Shown: positions 37,555-50,800 of the stretch, piece after piece
Position numbering within the stretch: the first letter of the stretch is position 1
How the letters are laid out: each line of letters begins with the position of its first letter
Origin: Nomia melanderi
Lineage: Eukaryota > Arthropoda > Insecta > Hymenoptera > Halictidae
Direction: 5' to 3'
Assembly (NCBI RefSeq): GCF_051020985.1
Contig: NC_135007.1
Location: 5,461,501 to 5,525,500, forward strand
Length of the DNA stretch: 64,000 nucleotides
Notes under the pieces: generated by a model
Seen by the model: the letters and a program-made list of their open reading frames with translations, nothing else
Databases searched by the model: none
What the model was told of the DNA's origin: nothing
Translations under genes and position numbers: made by a program

Positions 37555-37633
37555 GAGACCGTGGGGGTTATGCTGCGTATCTACTGAACACCTTGCTAAC
37601 CGGTCACGAGTTACCTCGTGTTTTCACGGTCTC
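37555..37633 (+). ncRNA. candidate structured RNA (nested hairpin)
   Basis: GAGACCGTG at 37555-37563 is perfectly complementary to CACGGTCTC at 37625-37633. Between them lies a perfect 6-bp hairpin, CACGAG-TTAC-CTCGTG, at 37605-37620. The structure starts about 50 nt after the possible start site at 37503, and the local reading frames are closed. A noncoding transcript is inferred. Similarity to a known RNA family was not recognised. Confidence 0.3.
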
Positions 37634-37689
37634 AACCGTTCACAAGTTAAGCAGTATTTGCACGTAGAGTAGAACTTCGATTAACCGAT

Positions 37690-37916
37690 TTAACACTAAA
37701 ACTACCAGGCGGATCAAAATGACCCATCCCTGATTTCTTCATTTTACAATGATTAAAAAGATAACGGATATTTTTTTGAGAAATAATTAAAGAAATTGGT
37801 TTCGTAATACGCAAACTGAATTTCAAATCAATCAAAGTTTCAATAGATGCATTCTTGGAGTTTTTATAAAGAAATTTCAAAAAGTCATTTTAAATACTCG
37901 GTAGTTTTAGTGTTAA
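37690..37916. mobile_element. TTAA-flanked MITE, family 1, subtype 1
   Basis: The 227-bp element has ends TTAACACTAAAACTACC and GGTAGTTTTAGTGTTAA, a perfect 17-bp inverted repeat that includes the TTAA. It aligns along its length with the copy at 44655-44880, sharing GATCAAAATGA, CTGATTTCTTCA and AAATCAAT. It is non-coding. Confidence 0.85.
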
Positions 37917-40602
37917 TTAACCGGTTAACGGTCTAGATAAATGAAAAGTGGAGATGAAATTTTTCAAAGGATGTTAGCAAAATGTGATCATAGGGAAGAA
38001 CAGGGTAATCGCGGTTAGTTGGCAATGATGGTTAATATTATAATTACAAAATGACACATCTGAAGTTAATATTTGTATTGCTTACGTCTTATTATATCGT
38101 TTAGTACACGTAGGCACGGTTGCCACTCAATTACTGCTCAACAACAAAGAAAAACAGGTATCTGTTTTTTAGCATGATTGAGGTAATATCTTCTATACAG
38201 AAAATAAGAAATCAGTACTACTTTTAAAGTTTTTTTACAATTTAACTTTCATTACTAATAGATGTATTATAAATAGAAAGGACGGTATTTATATTTCTTG
38301 TAAATGTTTTTTCATTTACGCGCTTTAATATTGAATTTTATCGATTAATGTATGTGCGGACAATGATGGTCACTTGCTCAATATATTTGCATAGTCACAT
38401 ATTTGCATCTTAGGCAGAAATTAACAAAAAATTAGCAAAAAAATAGCAAAAAATTCAAGGAATAAAATCAGAGAAGAAAGCAGGTATTCATAAGTTGCAT
38501 CGATAATGATTGCCTATCTGCATAAACTAGTTTCTTTTACAAGGACGACCAACTAGTTGCGCGACACTACGTCAAAGGGGACCTCAGCTTATTGATCTTG
38601 CAAAAGAGATTTCACATTTTTAATATTTAAAATGAAGGCTGATATTTTATTTACTGTTCCGTATTTAGCACTTGTACTGACGACTTTCATGGAATACGCT
38701 AGCTAACCAAAAGTTACCATCTTATGTAAATCCTTATTATATGAAACTGTGGTTTAATATAAAAAGTAGGATTTTATTCTGAAAGTTTATAGAAGTACAC
38801 TACTTTAGTTTCATAACTATAAGAAACATGTTATGAATAAGATTAGAAGAACTTGTCGTGCATTATTTAATATCAATGTAATTTTATCAGATTACACAAA
38901 ATGTATTTATTAAACCTCTATAAATATAAAATAATGCTTATGAATTTTGGTGTTTTTCATCACAGTTAGCCATTATTAAAATAGACTATTTTCTTTATTG
39001 CAAATATCTTTATATTTGGTACTCCATTTTATAGCGTCGATGGCTCTATTCTCTGATTTTTTAAAGAAATCTATTACTCTTGCTTGTTTACTTATTCTTA
39101 AGAAATTTTTATAAATCTTGTAATATGACGCAGCGTATTTATGTCCGTACCTAAACAAAAAAGTACTTGTCAACCTCTTATTTCCTTATGAGCAATTATT
39201 TTGAACCAAAATAATTTGTAATTCAAATTTTATTTGAATAATCTTCGTTACTCTTTCATAATTCTAGACTTTCCTCTATTTTTTTGTTCATCAAGCAATT
39301 CCCTTCTCCACACACCTATTTTATTTCCCTAGAAGAAGTTCCGCAGCCCTTTTACATCTAATATATATAAAAAATAAATAAATCACCAATATTTTCACTC
39401 AATTTTTACTCACTACATACGCCAATTCTTTTTTATTATTAAATTCTATTTTATATTCAAACAGTGTTCATGAATAATATTTTCCAAATATACCAAGAAT
39501 TACCCCTTATAAACTCGAAAAAGTCCGTGACAATAAATAATTGAATAAACACTCATAAAAAGAACCATACAAGTCTAATTAAAAATTTATTGTCTTGTGG
39601 AAAGTGTTCTCATTTGGAATCGCAGCATCGTTCTTCGTTTTAATTATATTTCAAAGAAAGAAGCAGCAGTATTAAATATGAAATGGAAATACAAAAACTG
39701 GCCTAGCGTACAAAAAAGGCCGCCCCTTTCATCAATTAGGAATCACCGGCTGGAAACACGAAACACAGAGGGAAGTGATCGAGCTATCTATCCGGGGGCT
39801 CTTAAAAAAACGTTTATTGAAGCGGACTCGAACGCAGGGGGACGCGAAATTAATTCGACACCAGCAATCGACGCTTTTCATCCCCTTCTTCGGTCGATCC
39901 CAGGCCAGTAGCCGGCGGAAATGCAGACGGACCAGACAAGGCACCAATGAATCCCAATAAACGGGGTAATTTTATGGTAACACAGAGAAAAACAAGGGGA
40001 AGTCGTTGGCCGCTGGTAATTCTCGTAATGGCGTAACGCGTTCCGGGGCCTGGATGCACTTTGCTCTAATGCACTCGGCTCCCGCGACCACCGACAATGC
40101 ACAGCTCCGGGGTCTCTCGGAAATAATACGGTAGCAATTTTACTGCCGGCTCGGCTGCCAATTAATACGCGTTTTAATACTTCCCACCCCTCGGGCTGTA
40201 CAGTTTCCGCCCTTAAACGGTTTGAATTTCGATGCTCGATACTCATCGCCCGATATAGGGGTGCGTCGACAGTTGCCCGGAAACATTTTTTCACGTGAAA
40301 TATATGTATAACAGTCGGAGCGCGCGTATCTCTGTTTATCATCTGGCCAGGAAATGGAGACATTGATGAATGCGAGAAATTTCGACACGGAGTTTCCGGC
40401 TAGAAATTCTACGGAATTTACCGTGGAACCTTGATTTCGATGCGACAGCGCTCACGGTGGTTCAGATCTTACAATTAGAGAGAAAAATGTCTAACAATGA
40501 AGACGGAAGAATAAGAGGGAATATTTCGCGCAGTGTACGTACCACTTAAACGCACAGTGAACTCTAACGTTAAACTAAGGAAATAGTTAGATAATGAAAA
40601 CA

Positions 40603-40731
40603 ATTATGAAAATTACGTATATAAATATTTTAGTAAATTACAAATTTATTAAATCTAAATATTTGAGTTAGATTAATCAATGATGAAATCGGTTATGAAA
40701 ATTACGTATATAAATATTTTAGTAAATTACA
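40603..40731. repeat. 39-bp direct repeat, 90-bp offset
   Basis: A 39-bp sequence beginning TTATGAAAATTACGTATATA occurs at 40603-40641 and again at 40693-40731, essentially unchanged. Confidence 0.8.
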
Positions 40732-41736
40732 GATAATCTGAATCTAAACTCCGGCATATTTTAAAACATATAAATTTTATGGAGTTTGTATATTTGAGTT
40801 AGAATATATGGGTGCATAGACAATCTAACTGTAATAAAAAAATTGTTTTACTACTGTCTCCTCTTAATTTGGTAATTTTAACCGAATAACGTATCTACGA
40901 TAACTGCAGCAAATTTGCGAGTTTTTTCCGCAGGATGCTATAAATCGCCGTTGGCACGGATCAATTGTTCCATGGCACGTCTTTAAATATGATTCAATTC
41001 CATTGCCAGGAAACGTGAGACTATTCTCGCATAATCTTCGCGAATTCTTTCAACGCATTGATTCCAGATGAAATGATCTGTATTATGCGATTTAACTTAA
41101 TAGAACTACCTGGCGTGTACGTCCGTACTGAGTAATCTGAAGAATATGTTAAACGAGATTCTTTACAAAATTTACTCGTCAACGAGAGTGAAAGATATTA
41201 ATATCGAGAAGGAAAATATAAATAAATTGGAGAATCCATGAAAAGTACGCGTTATTATGAACAAATAGAATTATAGTTTTTAAAGAATATTTAATTAGGT
41301 TTTATGGAAATAAATTGTAATTATAAATACTGCAATATTTATAACGTTCTACGGAATTGTATTAGTTACTAATTGAATTGCACTTGTTTGGTTTCTTTCT
41401 TCTATTGAAATACTATTAAATTCAATGGCACCAAATATTTAATTTATTGTCATTATAAATGATATAAAAAAACATGTACTATTTTATTTAGCAATTTCAA
41501 CAATAAATGTATAAGGATATATCAAGTAAATGTTAAAAGATATTCTAAAAACATAAATAAGTCAGAAAAGAACAATAATATTTTTATTCTGAAACTTCAC
41601 TTTCAAGAAAATCGAGTTCTAAAATGAACCATTGACAAGCATGCTGTTGAATAAGAATCGGTCAAAAGTGTCTGTTCATGACTTATCATTTCTACTCCCT
41701 AAATCCCGATGCACGCATGCCCAGTAAATCCTCAAA

Positions 41737-42030
41737 CTCGGTTTCCTCAAAAACGAGGCCCGCAACGAAAAGATTTTATTCTTTCTTTTCAACTTATTTT
41801 AGAATATAGACTAACTTCCTATGCTTTTATACCATCTGCCCCGACACATTCCGCGTGCAGAATTTTCTTTATCATATTTTCGACACCTGAATACCAAAAG
41901 TATCTTCCCCAAAGTCTGTGACGTGTTACTCGATTTCTTCAAAAACGAAACCTGTGACGAAAAATCTTTATCCTTCCTTTTTGACTTATTTTTGCGTGTA
42001 AAATAGCTTCCTACAAATGTATAGTATCAA
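41737..42030. repeat. two direct, eroded copies of a TA-element terminal region
   Basis: Segments 41737-41835 and 41930-42030 share the order TCG(G/A)TTTC-TCAAAAACGA, a TTTAT(T/C)CTT stretch, (A/G)ACTTATTTT, and CTTCCTA followed by TATA-ACC/TATAG. The same order occurs in the right terminal repeat of the element at 56492-57214 (TCGATTTTTTCAAAAACA, CAACTTATTTTTTC). They look like diverged remnants of that transposon family in tandem. Confidence 0.5.
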
Positions 42031-42213
42031 TCCTGATACAATTTGTATATCAGGTATTCATTATTATATTGTCAATATGTGCGAGTTAAAATTCTGTTCC
42101 AAAGTGTAGCACGTATTATTTAACTTATCTCTGAATATACAACAATTTCTTGTATGATTATAGCACATGTCTCAACTTTGCATACATGGATATTCTTTTC
42201 ATAATTTCAATAT

Positions 42214-42462
42214 TTAACCTGTAACTGTGGAATTTTATTTGAAAAATCTCTCGTTTCGCGCGCAATAAAATAAAAAATGTGTGTATTCGTCAAACACAGG
42301 ATGAATGTACCTAGGGTATATTTTAATAAAAAAAAAACAAGGCAAAACAAAGAAAAATTGCATGTTTATCTGAAAGAGCAATGAATTCATCGTTGAAAGG
42401 ATTAGTATCATTTCAAGCTTTAAAATGACGTATGTACACGTCAAACGCAGTTAGCTGGTTAA
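42214..42462. mobile_element. TTAA-flanked MITE, family 2
   Basis: The 249-bp element starts TTAACCTGTAACTGTGGAA and ends GCAGTTAGCTGGTTAA. It aligns throughout with 57694-57933, sharing CTGTGGAATTT, TATTCGTC, TATCTGAAA and ATCATTTC. It is non-coding; the peptide likeness of minus-strand open frames in the two copies follows from the shared DNA. Confidence 0.75.
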
Positions 42463-44654
42463 ATACCAAAATCTCTGTTAAACCTATTATCAGCACCAAT
42501 TTCACAGTACAATAGTCGAGCAAGGAACACTGTATAAGCCTTTACCACAATTAACACCATCTCTCTATACGCACGCGAGATTCACCCCCCCCCCCCTCCC
42601 CCCACGGTCGATCGAGATCAGACGGCTCGTTAGCGAGTACTTTTTATAAATTATGGCGAGACACTATAGACCCAGGTCACGGCCGGGGTACGAGTATCAT
42701 TATCTTCATCAGTTACAGGGGATTCGACATCAAAGGTTGTTACGGTAGATTGCATGGAATGCCGTCACCGTGCAAGACATTGCCTGGAAAAAGACAAAGA
42801 AGACTAGCGAGTAACGAACGTCGTGATACGTGATGCGTGTCGACTGCGATAGAAAAAATGGCTGGGGAAGAGAGAGTTATCGGAAATATAGGCTGTTCAC
42901 AGGTTAAAGTTCACAATTAAAACTTTTAAATTTCAAATTTAAACTGTTTTAAGTTTCGTTTTCGCATTTGAAAAATACGTATTTATTCTCTTGTCCTATA
43001 ATACGTAAGACTCGTGAAGAAGTCTTGAAACTAAACTTAAAACAAATACAAGTATTGTGTGTTTTTTTCGAAATCAAACATGATCTTCCTTGTGTGAACA
43101 TTTAATTTTAATAATAAGCATTGTTTTGTAATAAACGCAGTATTCTTTTTTTCTAGTTAATTATTAAAGGTAATAAAGCTTTGAAGAATTTGCTTTGAAG
43201 CTGTGCTAGTTGCAAGAGAGATCCTAAAGTAAGGAATTAAAAGGTTAATGTCGGATTTCGTCAGTCCGCTATAAATGAAGATTAAGAAATCGAACGGGTG
43301 CGAGAGATTTGCCGCGCCTCGATTGGAATACGAAAGTTTCCGTTATAGTGGGAAGATGCATCACACGTCCACGAACGCAAAACAGAAATCCAACTGGCGT
43401 TCGTGACTGCGCACGGCGACGAGAATCGCCTGATAACACGAAGACTTTACGGCCGGACTCCGATAGGGACCAGAGAGTTTCGTGAATGGGATGTCAGCGT
43501 AGCGGCTTCCCTTGGATTTATCTGGATTTTGCATCCCGCCAGCGGACTGCATAGTGCACGGTGATTGCATCCCTATCGTAACTCGGCGTTTGCTTTCAGC
43601 GTTGTTGCATAAATTTGTCTTGACGATTATTAAGTCGGTAAAGTTTCATGTTTTATTAGAGCACATAAAAATAACTGACCGTGTTGAACTGAAAGAAAAT
43701 TATAGGTCGCTTGTCAATAAAAGTATGTACCAATCGTATACGCGTACGTTAATTAGTTTCTTATACGTATTGAATTTTATGCTTTGGTATACTCAGACGA
43801 TGGCGAAAAAAAGCAGGAAAGATTAATAGGTTATATATCCTCATTTTTACTTGACGATTTTATTTTCCTTTTTAATGATTTACAGACACGGTGTATGTGT
43901 ACAAACGGGATATTTGTCGATTAACATTTTATAGTACAATCATGTATGATTGATAACTCTATAAAGAGTGTACCATATAGACATTCGAATAGTTATTTAA
44001 GTTATGCCAGTTAAACGTATTTTTCTCGAAAAATTGTATTCTTTCATAGTGTTCGAATTAGAGAAAGAAATTTCTTTTTAAAGAGGAAAAAGAATGGAAC
44101 ATTTACTGTGCAAAACTGTAAAAGATCCTAAGGGATTTACTTATTCTCCGAAGATTGAAAATGGGTAGCCGTCTTCAAAGTCTCAAGGAACTTCAATCAC
44201 CGAAATCTAGCGTCGTAGGAAAGCGAAGATGAAGTTTCTTGTTGTACTATTTTATGTAAATAATGATCTTGGTGTTCCAAGACGCTCTAACGTCATTGTA
44301 AAGATATACAGATACCCTAATCGGACGGAAGTCGGGCATTGGACGAAGATTAATGACTCCGGGATAGTCGCTCTCGCGAAGTTCCTTTTTCCTTATACAA
44401 TTTGTACCAGATCTGCGATCGATGCTTCGCGTAACATAACGTGACCAACTATCGTGTACTCCTCAATAGCATTTAAAAACTCTCAAAAATAGTGTTTATA
44501 AAACAATCACGCCATCGTCAAATTAATCATTAATCGAAGACTGAAATGTACAACAAATTTCACATATTCCAGGAATAGTATATATTCTGAAATCATCTAT
44601 AATTTAAAAATGTCTCCCGAAGTTAAATATTTAACGTAATGACGATTTCTAACA
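42463..44654. other. intergenic; poly-C tract, no supported gene
   Basis: A C-rich homopolymer tract lies at 42585-42603 (12 C, one T, 6 C). The remainder has short open frames with no family resemblance. Confidence 0.5.
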
Positions 44655-44880
44655 TCAACACTAAAACTACTAAACGAATCAAAATGATCCATTTCTGATT
44701 TCTTCACTTTGCAGTTATTAAAAAGACAACAGATGGTTCTCTAAGAAATTATTAAAGAAATTAATTTAGCATTACGCGAACCGAATTATAAATCAATTAA
44801 AGTCTCAAAAGTGCACTCTTGAAGTTTCTATAGAGGAATTTTAAGAAGTGAACTTAATTGCTCGATACTTTTAGTTTTAA
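44655..44880. mobile_element. TTAA-type MITE, family 1, subtype 1
   Basis: The 226-bp element has ends TCAACACTAAAACTAC and ATACTTTTAGTTTTAA. It aligns with 37690-37916 over its full length with scattered substitutions. The left TTAA has decayed to TCAA. Confidence 0.75.
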
Positions 44881-47800
44881 AGGAAACAATTTAATAAATA
44901 ATTTAAAAGTATTTGTCGTATAGATAATCACTAAACGTGGCAACAAAATACCAGGTTCACGATATGTTTGAAACTATATTTCGAACGAATAAAAATTTTC
45001 TTTCGATACAATAAACACGAAACACGTACGTCGTAACTGTCCCTTACCCTTCCAGCACATCCGAACGAAATAGTCGAGGATTTTCTTTCAACGAGCCCAC
45101 ATTACACTCATTGTTTTTGTTACGAAATTGCCTCGCGGGATAGAACAGCGCACGTATTTACGAATTCCCCCGACCGAGAAATCGACGACGGAACAAAACT
45201 CTTTGACTCTGTGGAGAAATTCCCGCCACGGATAAACGTTTTTCCGCTCGACAAAGTCGCACTGAACTGCACGGAAACACGCGCGGCGACTGCACGGGAG
45301 AACGAGGTTGCGAAAATTTCGTGCCTGACTATAAGGAACACACCGCTTTGCTAGCGAGCAATTTTCAAAAGTTTCACAGCAACTTTTTCTAGACTGCGAC
45401 AAGACGTCTCTGCCTATAAACGTTGAAGAATAACATGCACAAAGAAAGGGGAACGCGAAATTAACGGAAACGAGTTACGCGTTCGATAAAGTGAAAGCCT
45501 GTTTCTCAAGCTTCCGCGTCTCTTCCTCGCGTTAACAAATTCACACCATCGCATCGCTCCCCGTCTTATCGATCCTATGCGATGCCAGCCTCATTGGTTT
45601 CCCATTCGTTTTCGTTACGATCGTAGCTGTCTTCTTCCCGCTCATTTAATTTGCCCCTCGAATACCCGAGACCTGTCGAATTCGTTTTCCATTAAACGCC
45701 CGTTAATATTCAATTTGACGTTCGTCTCCTTTTCAGCGCTACAATAGATTTTCCGGCGTCCGTAGAGAAGTTTGAATCACTCTGGCAATCGTAAAAAATG
45801 TGAGGAGGACCTTTTATGTACAGAATCAAATGTGAATAATTAAAAATGATTTTGTTCGTCATACAAAGAGGTAATGAGAAGCATTTGGTAGCTTAATGTA
45901 CTTGCAAGAAGAAGAAACAGTAGATAGCCTCAAAAAGTAAATTTCTAACATTATTATTCATAACCTAATTAATACTAGTCTAGATTTTTTGACGTAATTG
46001 TCCTGGTCAATTAGGAACGGTGAAGACTTTTCCCGTGTGAAATCAAATCTGAATGTTTAAAACTAATTACGTTCATTGTAAAAAGAGATCGTATAATACT
46101 TTTGGTAGTTCCTATAATAATAAGAAGAATTATAAATGAATACCTTTGGAAATTAAATTTTTACGATCAATATTTGTGACCTAATTTATTCCGTCTACAA
46201 TTGGTGAAGTAATTGCTCCGGTCCCAAATCCGATTCTCTTTTTTCCTCGCATAAAATCCAACGAAAATTCAGGCCGTAGTCGAGAAGCGACTGGCCCACA
46301 ATTACACAAGGTACTGTGCTTTTATGCACAGCTTAACTAGCAGCTTATCGTTTGGCACACGAGGAGGGATCGATCCCCAGGCATCGTTGCAACAGAGGAT
46401 TGTTCCGGCCGGCCTCCTTGTCGTGAATGCCAACTCGGAGGCACGAGTAATCTAAACCATTCCGAAGATAACGGAAAAACAATACTGGGCGACAACCTCC
46501 GGTACTTGTCCAGTCGATAAATTTCCGGGCTACATACTACGGAAACATGGGCGAGCATGGCTGATATTCTACAGTTCAGATAAGAAACAGACCTTTAATC
46601 AGGGGCACCATGCCAAATTAACCGGTGCTCGCGGACCCCGTTTTGTCGATCCACGTGGATGTTATTACTCTCAACATTAATAAAACGAAGATAAATCTAA
46701 TTTGGTTGCAGACTTGCATAATGGTCTCAATGTTTATCAGAAAAACCGCATTGTTTGAGACGACAAGACACAAGTATTACGTATTTTCCTCTGTAACTGA
46801 CTTTTTGGGTAAAAATATGAATTTATTTAGAGGTTACGGTAGCTATGTAGGAAACTAGTTTTAAACAAAATTCCCCATGGGTGCTGTATTTTTAATTTAT
46901 ACTATTAAGGCTTTAATTCAAAGTTAATTGATTTTCGGTTTTTAATAAGAATGCTTCAATTTTAAGGTGCAATACTCAAATTTTGTAAATTTTAATTTAA
47001 AACTAGTTTTATCTCTATGAGTTTGTAATTATAATTACTAGGCTAACTTATTAAAAAGTATCAAATCGAAATAATAAGCATATACAAGTTTTAATCACCA
47101 TGCAAATGAAATCTTGCTACTTTTTATAGCAGTAAATCTTAGACAACTATTTGTAACGTTAATGAATGCAGTAAAACCACAGATTAATGATATAGTTTAT
47201 ACGAACATTGTAACCTTTACAAGATTAAGTTGAAATTGTTTACAAAGTAGTTTATCGAGTGAAACTAAGAGGCACATAATGGTAACACTAAATCTCGGCG
47301 TTAACAATTCTATGATAGTAAAAGAAAAATAAATTACGTCTGTGTGATAGATTCACGGCCCCTGGATCTCGTCCAAAGTATTCTTTCCCGTCAGAACACT
47401 CGCACACTAAAATATTCCTACAAATCGGCTGCCACCGTTCTCCTAGCTAAATGAATTTTACGCGCGCACCGACTTTGTTGTTCAAACATTCCGGAGTATT
47501 CATTATTCCAGAAGACTGCCGTTCGGGTCGATTGGAGTTCGCAAAAAATAATGGTTTCAGAATGATGGAAGTGGCTTTCCCGGTATCGACTAGCAGCACT
47601 TTTAATTTGCTTGAAAAACGACGGGAGGGGAAACAAACTTCGAAGCCGTACTATCTACCCATAAGACTAGGTTAATTAAAGTGTAAATGTGTTGTAAATA
47701 GAGTTTGAAAATGTAATAAAGAAATAAGAAATAAATTTAGTCGTCAAACACTTTACCGACTAACACTGGGAATATTAAAATTTATAATCAAACATTACAA

Positions 47801-50800
47801 AAAACCTATCTAATCATTTCTCATATACGTATATGCACTGTTGGCTAAAAGTTTTAAAACATTTATACTTTTTAGTTAAGCAAATATTCCTTTCATAATG
47901 TGTTAAAAGCATCTGCCAATGAAAGAAGCTTACTGAATATTCCTATCACTTCGTAAAGAAATCATTTTTTTATTCCACATTTTTATAAGGGTCTTTTATT
48001 TATTAAACTTTAATTACATACGGTCTGATATTCTTTCAAATTTTTTAGTTAAAAATAAATTTCTACAAACTGCAATCGGAAATATTAGGCCATGAATATT
48101 TGTAGAAATTAAATCTATATATTCGTAAATGCAAAAAAATCGCTTTATTTAGTTCATATTATTGTAACAGCGACGCAATATGAGTATACATATAAATCCT
48201 GGATCGTTTTAAGATAATTTCATCCTCTTTGAATCAACATAGCCAACTACAAATCACATGTTGCGTGTGTGTAAACTCCATTACCATTAAATAATGGACC
48301 CCACGCCGGTGAAAAGTTTTATTGAAATCACCAGGAAACCATTCCAACATCTCCCGTCCAAAAAGGTAAAAACTAATTTCAATATTAAATGTTGATAAAG
48401 CCTTCCCCAAATTGTGTCTAACTCAATTGCAAATACAAAGATTAATAAAACACGCAGACCACTGATTAGTGACAATAGTGGATAGAGTACAATAAGGCCC
48501 GCGACTGCAAAAGCGTCGATATTATATGCAGCATTTAATAGACGAACCGTTTGTATGGTAGAACCGGTTATAAATTATGTCGGCCGCATTGTACCCAGTT
48601 TTCTGCTCGACGAATTACGTTCTCCGAATTCTATTCTACACGCAGACATAACTGCAATTTGTTCTCCATTATACGTGACCCGCCACGCTTTCTATAACGC
48701 ATAATGAGAATCCGCGTTTCCTGATGTTAATTGACCGCCACGGCAGCGAGTCCTCCAGCCAGCCTTGCTCGTACAAAATTCTAATTTTGAGCAAGACGGA
48801 AAGCAAGCGGCGCGATTAATTAATTACATAGCGATCCCACGTGGAGGAAGTCACGGAATGTCGATCCGTTGCTGATAAAATTCCCCAATAAATTAGCGAG
48901 AACAAATGCCCGCTTCACGTGATGCTATCGGCGCACGCAACGGCCGCGGGTCCGTCTCCACGCAAAAACGTTTTCGTCCCGGGCCGGAAAACACCGGGAA
49001 TTTCCGTCGGATATTCCTCGAGTTCCCGAACGGGAATGAAAGACGGAAGCGGAAGTCTCCGATTTAAATAAGCCTGCAGTTTGCTTTCATCTCGGAGCAC
49101 TGGGTCATCTGCATCTCGTAGCAACGAACATACACGCCCACGCCCACCCACCTCTTTGCGTTTCCGCAACCGTTTATCTATCCCTTCGTCTTCCCGACCT
49201 TCATTTCAAATGTCGCCACGTGAGTCCTACGTGATACGAAGACATTTTTGCTCAGAAACTTCTCGAGTGCACTACGGAACTAAATTTCCCGAGATAAAGA
49301 TTGAAATGCTCAGATTCCCTATGAATGTAGGAAGATTTATGGTCGTTGGCGTCCATATTGGATCATGGAAGCGGAAGTGAGATAACGCGTAAAATACAGT
49401 ATGAAAGGTGAGAATTGTCGAGGGGAAAGGAACTATATTTTACAGCCAGAAATTTAACAGCAAGTTCGTGCGACCGTGAAAAATATAAAGCGGAGAAAGA
49501 AAGGGAATTCCATATACAGGGGAACGCGTTAGCCGGCTTTGGAGGTTCGGTGAAAGTTGTTCTGGAAACGGTAGCCAGATCGAGCGGGCCGCCATCCTCC
49601 GGAGATATTGGCAACTACTTGTCCGCCGGAATTCCAGCGGACGGGTTCCACGGGACAAGTTTACCGGCAGGTTCGTGTCCAGGCTGAGTCTTGTCCTAAG
49701 CTACAGGAACATAAATGTCGCGGAACCTGTTGCGCCTCGCTATTTGCACACCGTCGCTGTTTGACGCTTGGCCGAAGTTAGGGATGCACTCCTTTTGCTG
49801 AGAACTTTCGACTTGCCAGAACCCGGGACGCCCTCGACTCTGGCAACAGCTACTCAAATTCTTACCGAGCAGTTCCTAAATTATACACCGGAGATTAGTT
49901 CTCCGTGAACTCGGAATTAGAATCGCTCACTTTCGCGAAATGTGAAAGAAAGTGGCCGCGTGTAATCGGTAACTTTCCACTTTTTAAATAAACCTAAACC
50001 GCATTAAACTTTAATAATCCTCACGTAACACCGTTAACTCGCGACTAAAGTCCGATGGAATTCGGAAAAAGTTCTCACGCGCACGCGACTTTACGCGCTC
50101 CGTCTGTTTTGTTATGGTTTTGTAAGTGGTTCTGCTGAACGTTAGTTAGACATGATACGCTTGTTCCACCTAACATAAAGCTTCCTGTAACGATATTTTC
50201 ATTTTATGTCTTTATATATTGACTAAATATTTCATGTATTGCGTGTGTAGTATGAAGTGCAGTATGTTGAATAAAAGTTACATAAAAGACTTTGCATGAA
50301 GAGTTCTACACAGTCTTATATTTCGTTTTCAATATTTATTTTGAACTTCTTTCTTCTTCTTAGTAACACGTTTATTACAATGATTGACAAATTTTCCACT
50401 TTTCTGAAAGACCGGCGTCGAGTCTGTAAAACAGTCATTATTTTGGAAGATTTGCGAAAGTCTCCTAACAATTCTCACCGTATTTTACTTTAGCCTTTCT
50501 CCTCGCAGCTACCGTAAAACTTCACGAAAGCAATAACGACTTTTCAAGTAACGTCGAAGTAAAATTCAATTTCCCGGCGTTGTATTGTTCAGCGGTGACC
50601 AACGATGGAAAGGGGGATGATTTGCAACTTCTAGTCTGCGCTCCTGTTAACCGTTGCAGATCACCCGTCCGCGATGCATCAATTATCTGTGCCTTTTTTC
50701 TCGCGTAACGAATTTAAATTGACTCGCCGCTCTCGTCCCGCGTAATTCCGCTCGTTAAATATTTAATGAAAAACAGCCTCGCCTCTGTAAATAATGCTGT

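Larger units (their letters stand above)
37917..42213. other. intergenic; local duplication and eroded repeats, no supported gene
   Basis: Mostly AT-rich. A CpG-rich block at 39.7-40.4 kb holds overlapping open frames (up to 161 codons, minus) with no recognisable domain. A short duplication at 40.6-40.7 kb and eroded transposon ends at 41.7-42.0 kb are listed separately. Confidence 0.45.

Noticed and set aside
39878..40363. 161-codon minus-strand frame
   Set aside because: It lies in a CpG-rich block with overlapping frames on both strands, and no domain, signal peptide or splice context is visible.
41097..41115. TTAATAGAACTACCTGG as another MITE family 1 end
   Set aside because: The opposite end and interior motifs are missing; a single short match is not enough.
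46314..46331. Short hairpin CTGTGC-TTTTAT-GCACAG
   Set aside because: A 6-bp stem alone is expected by chance in 64 kb, and there is no promoter or extended pairing nearby.
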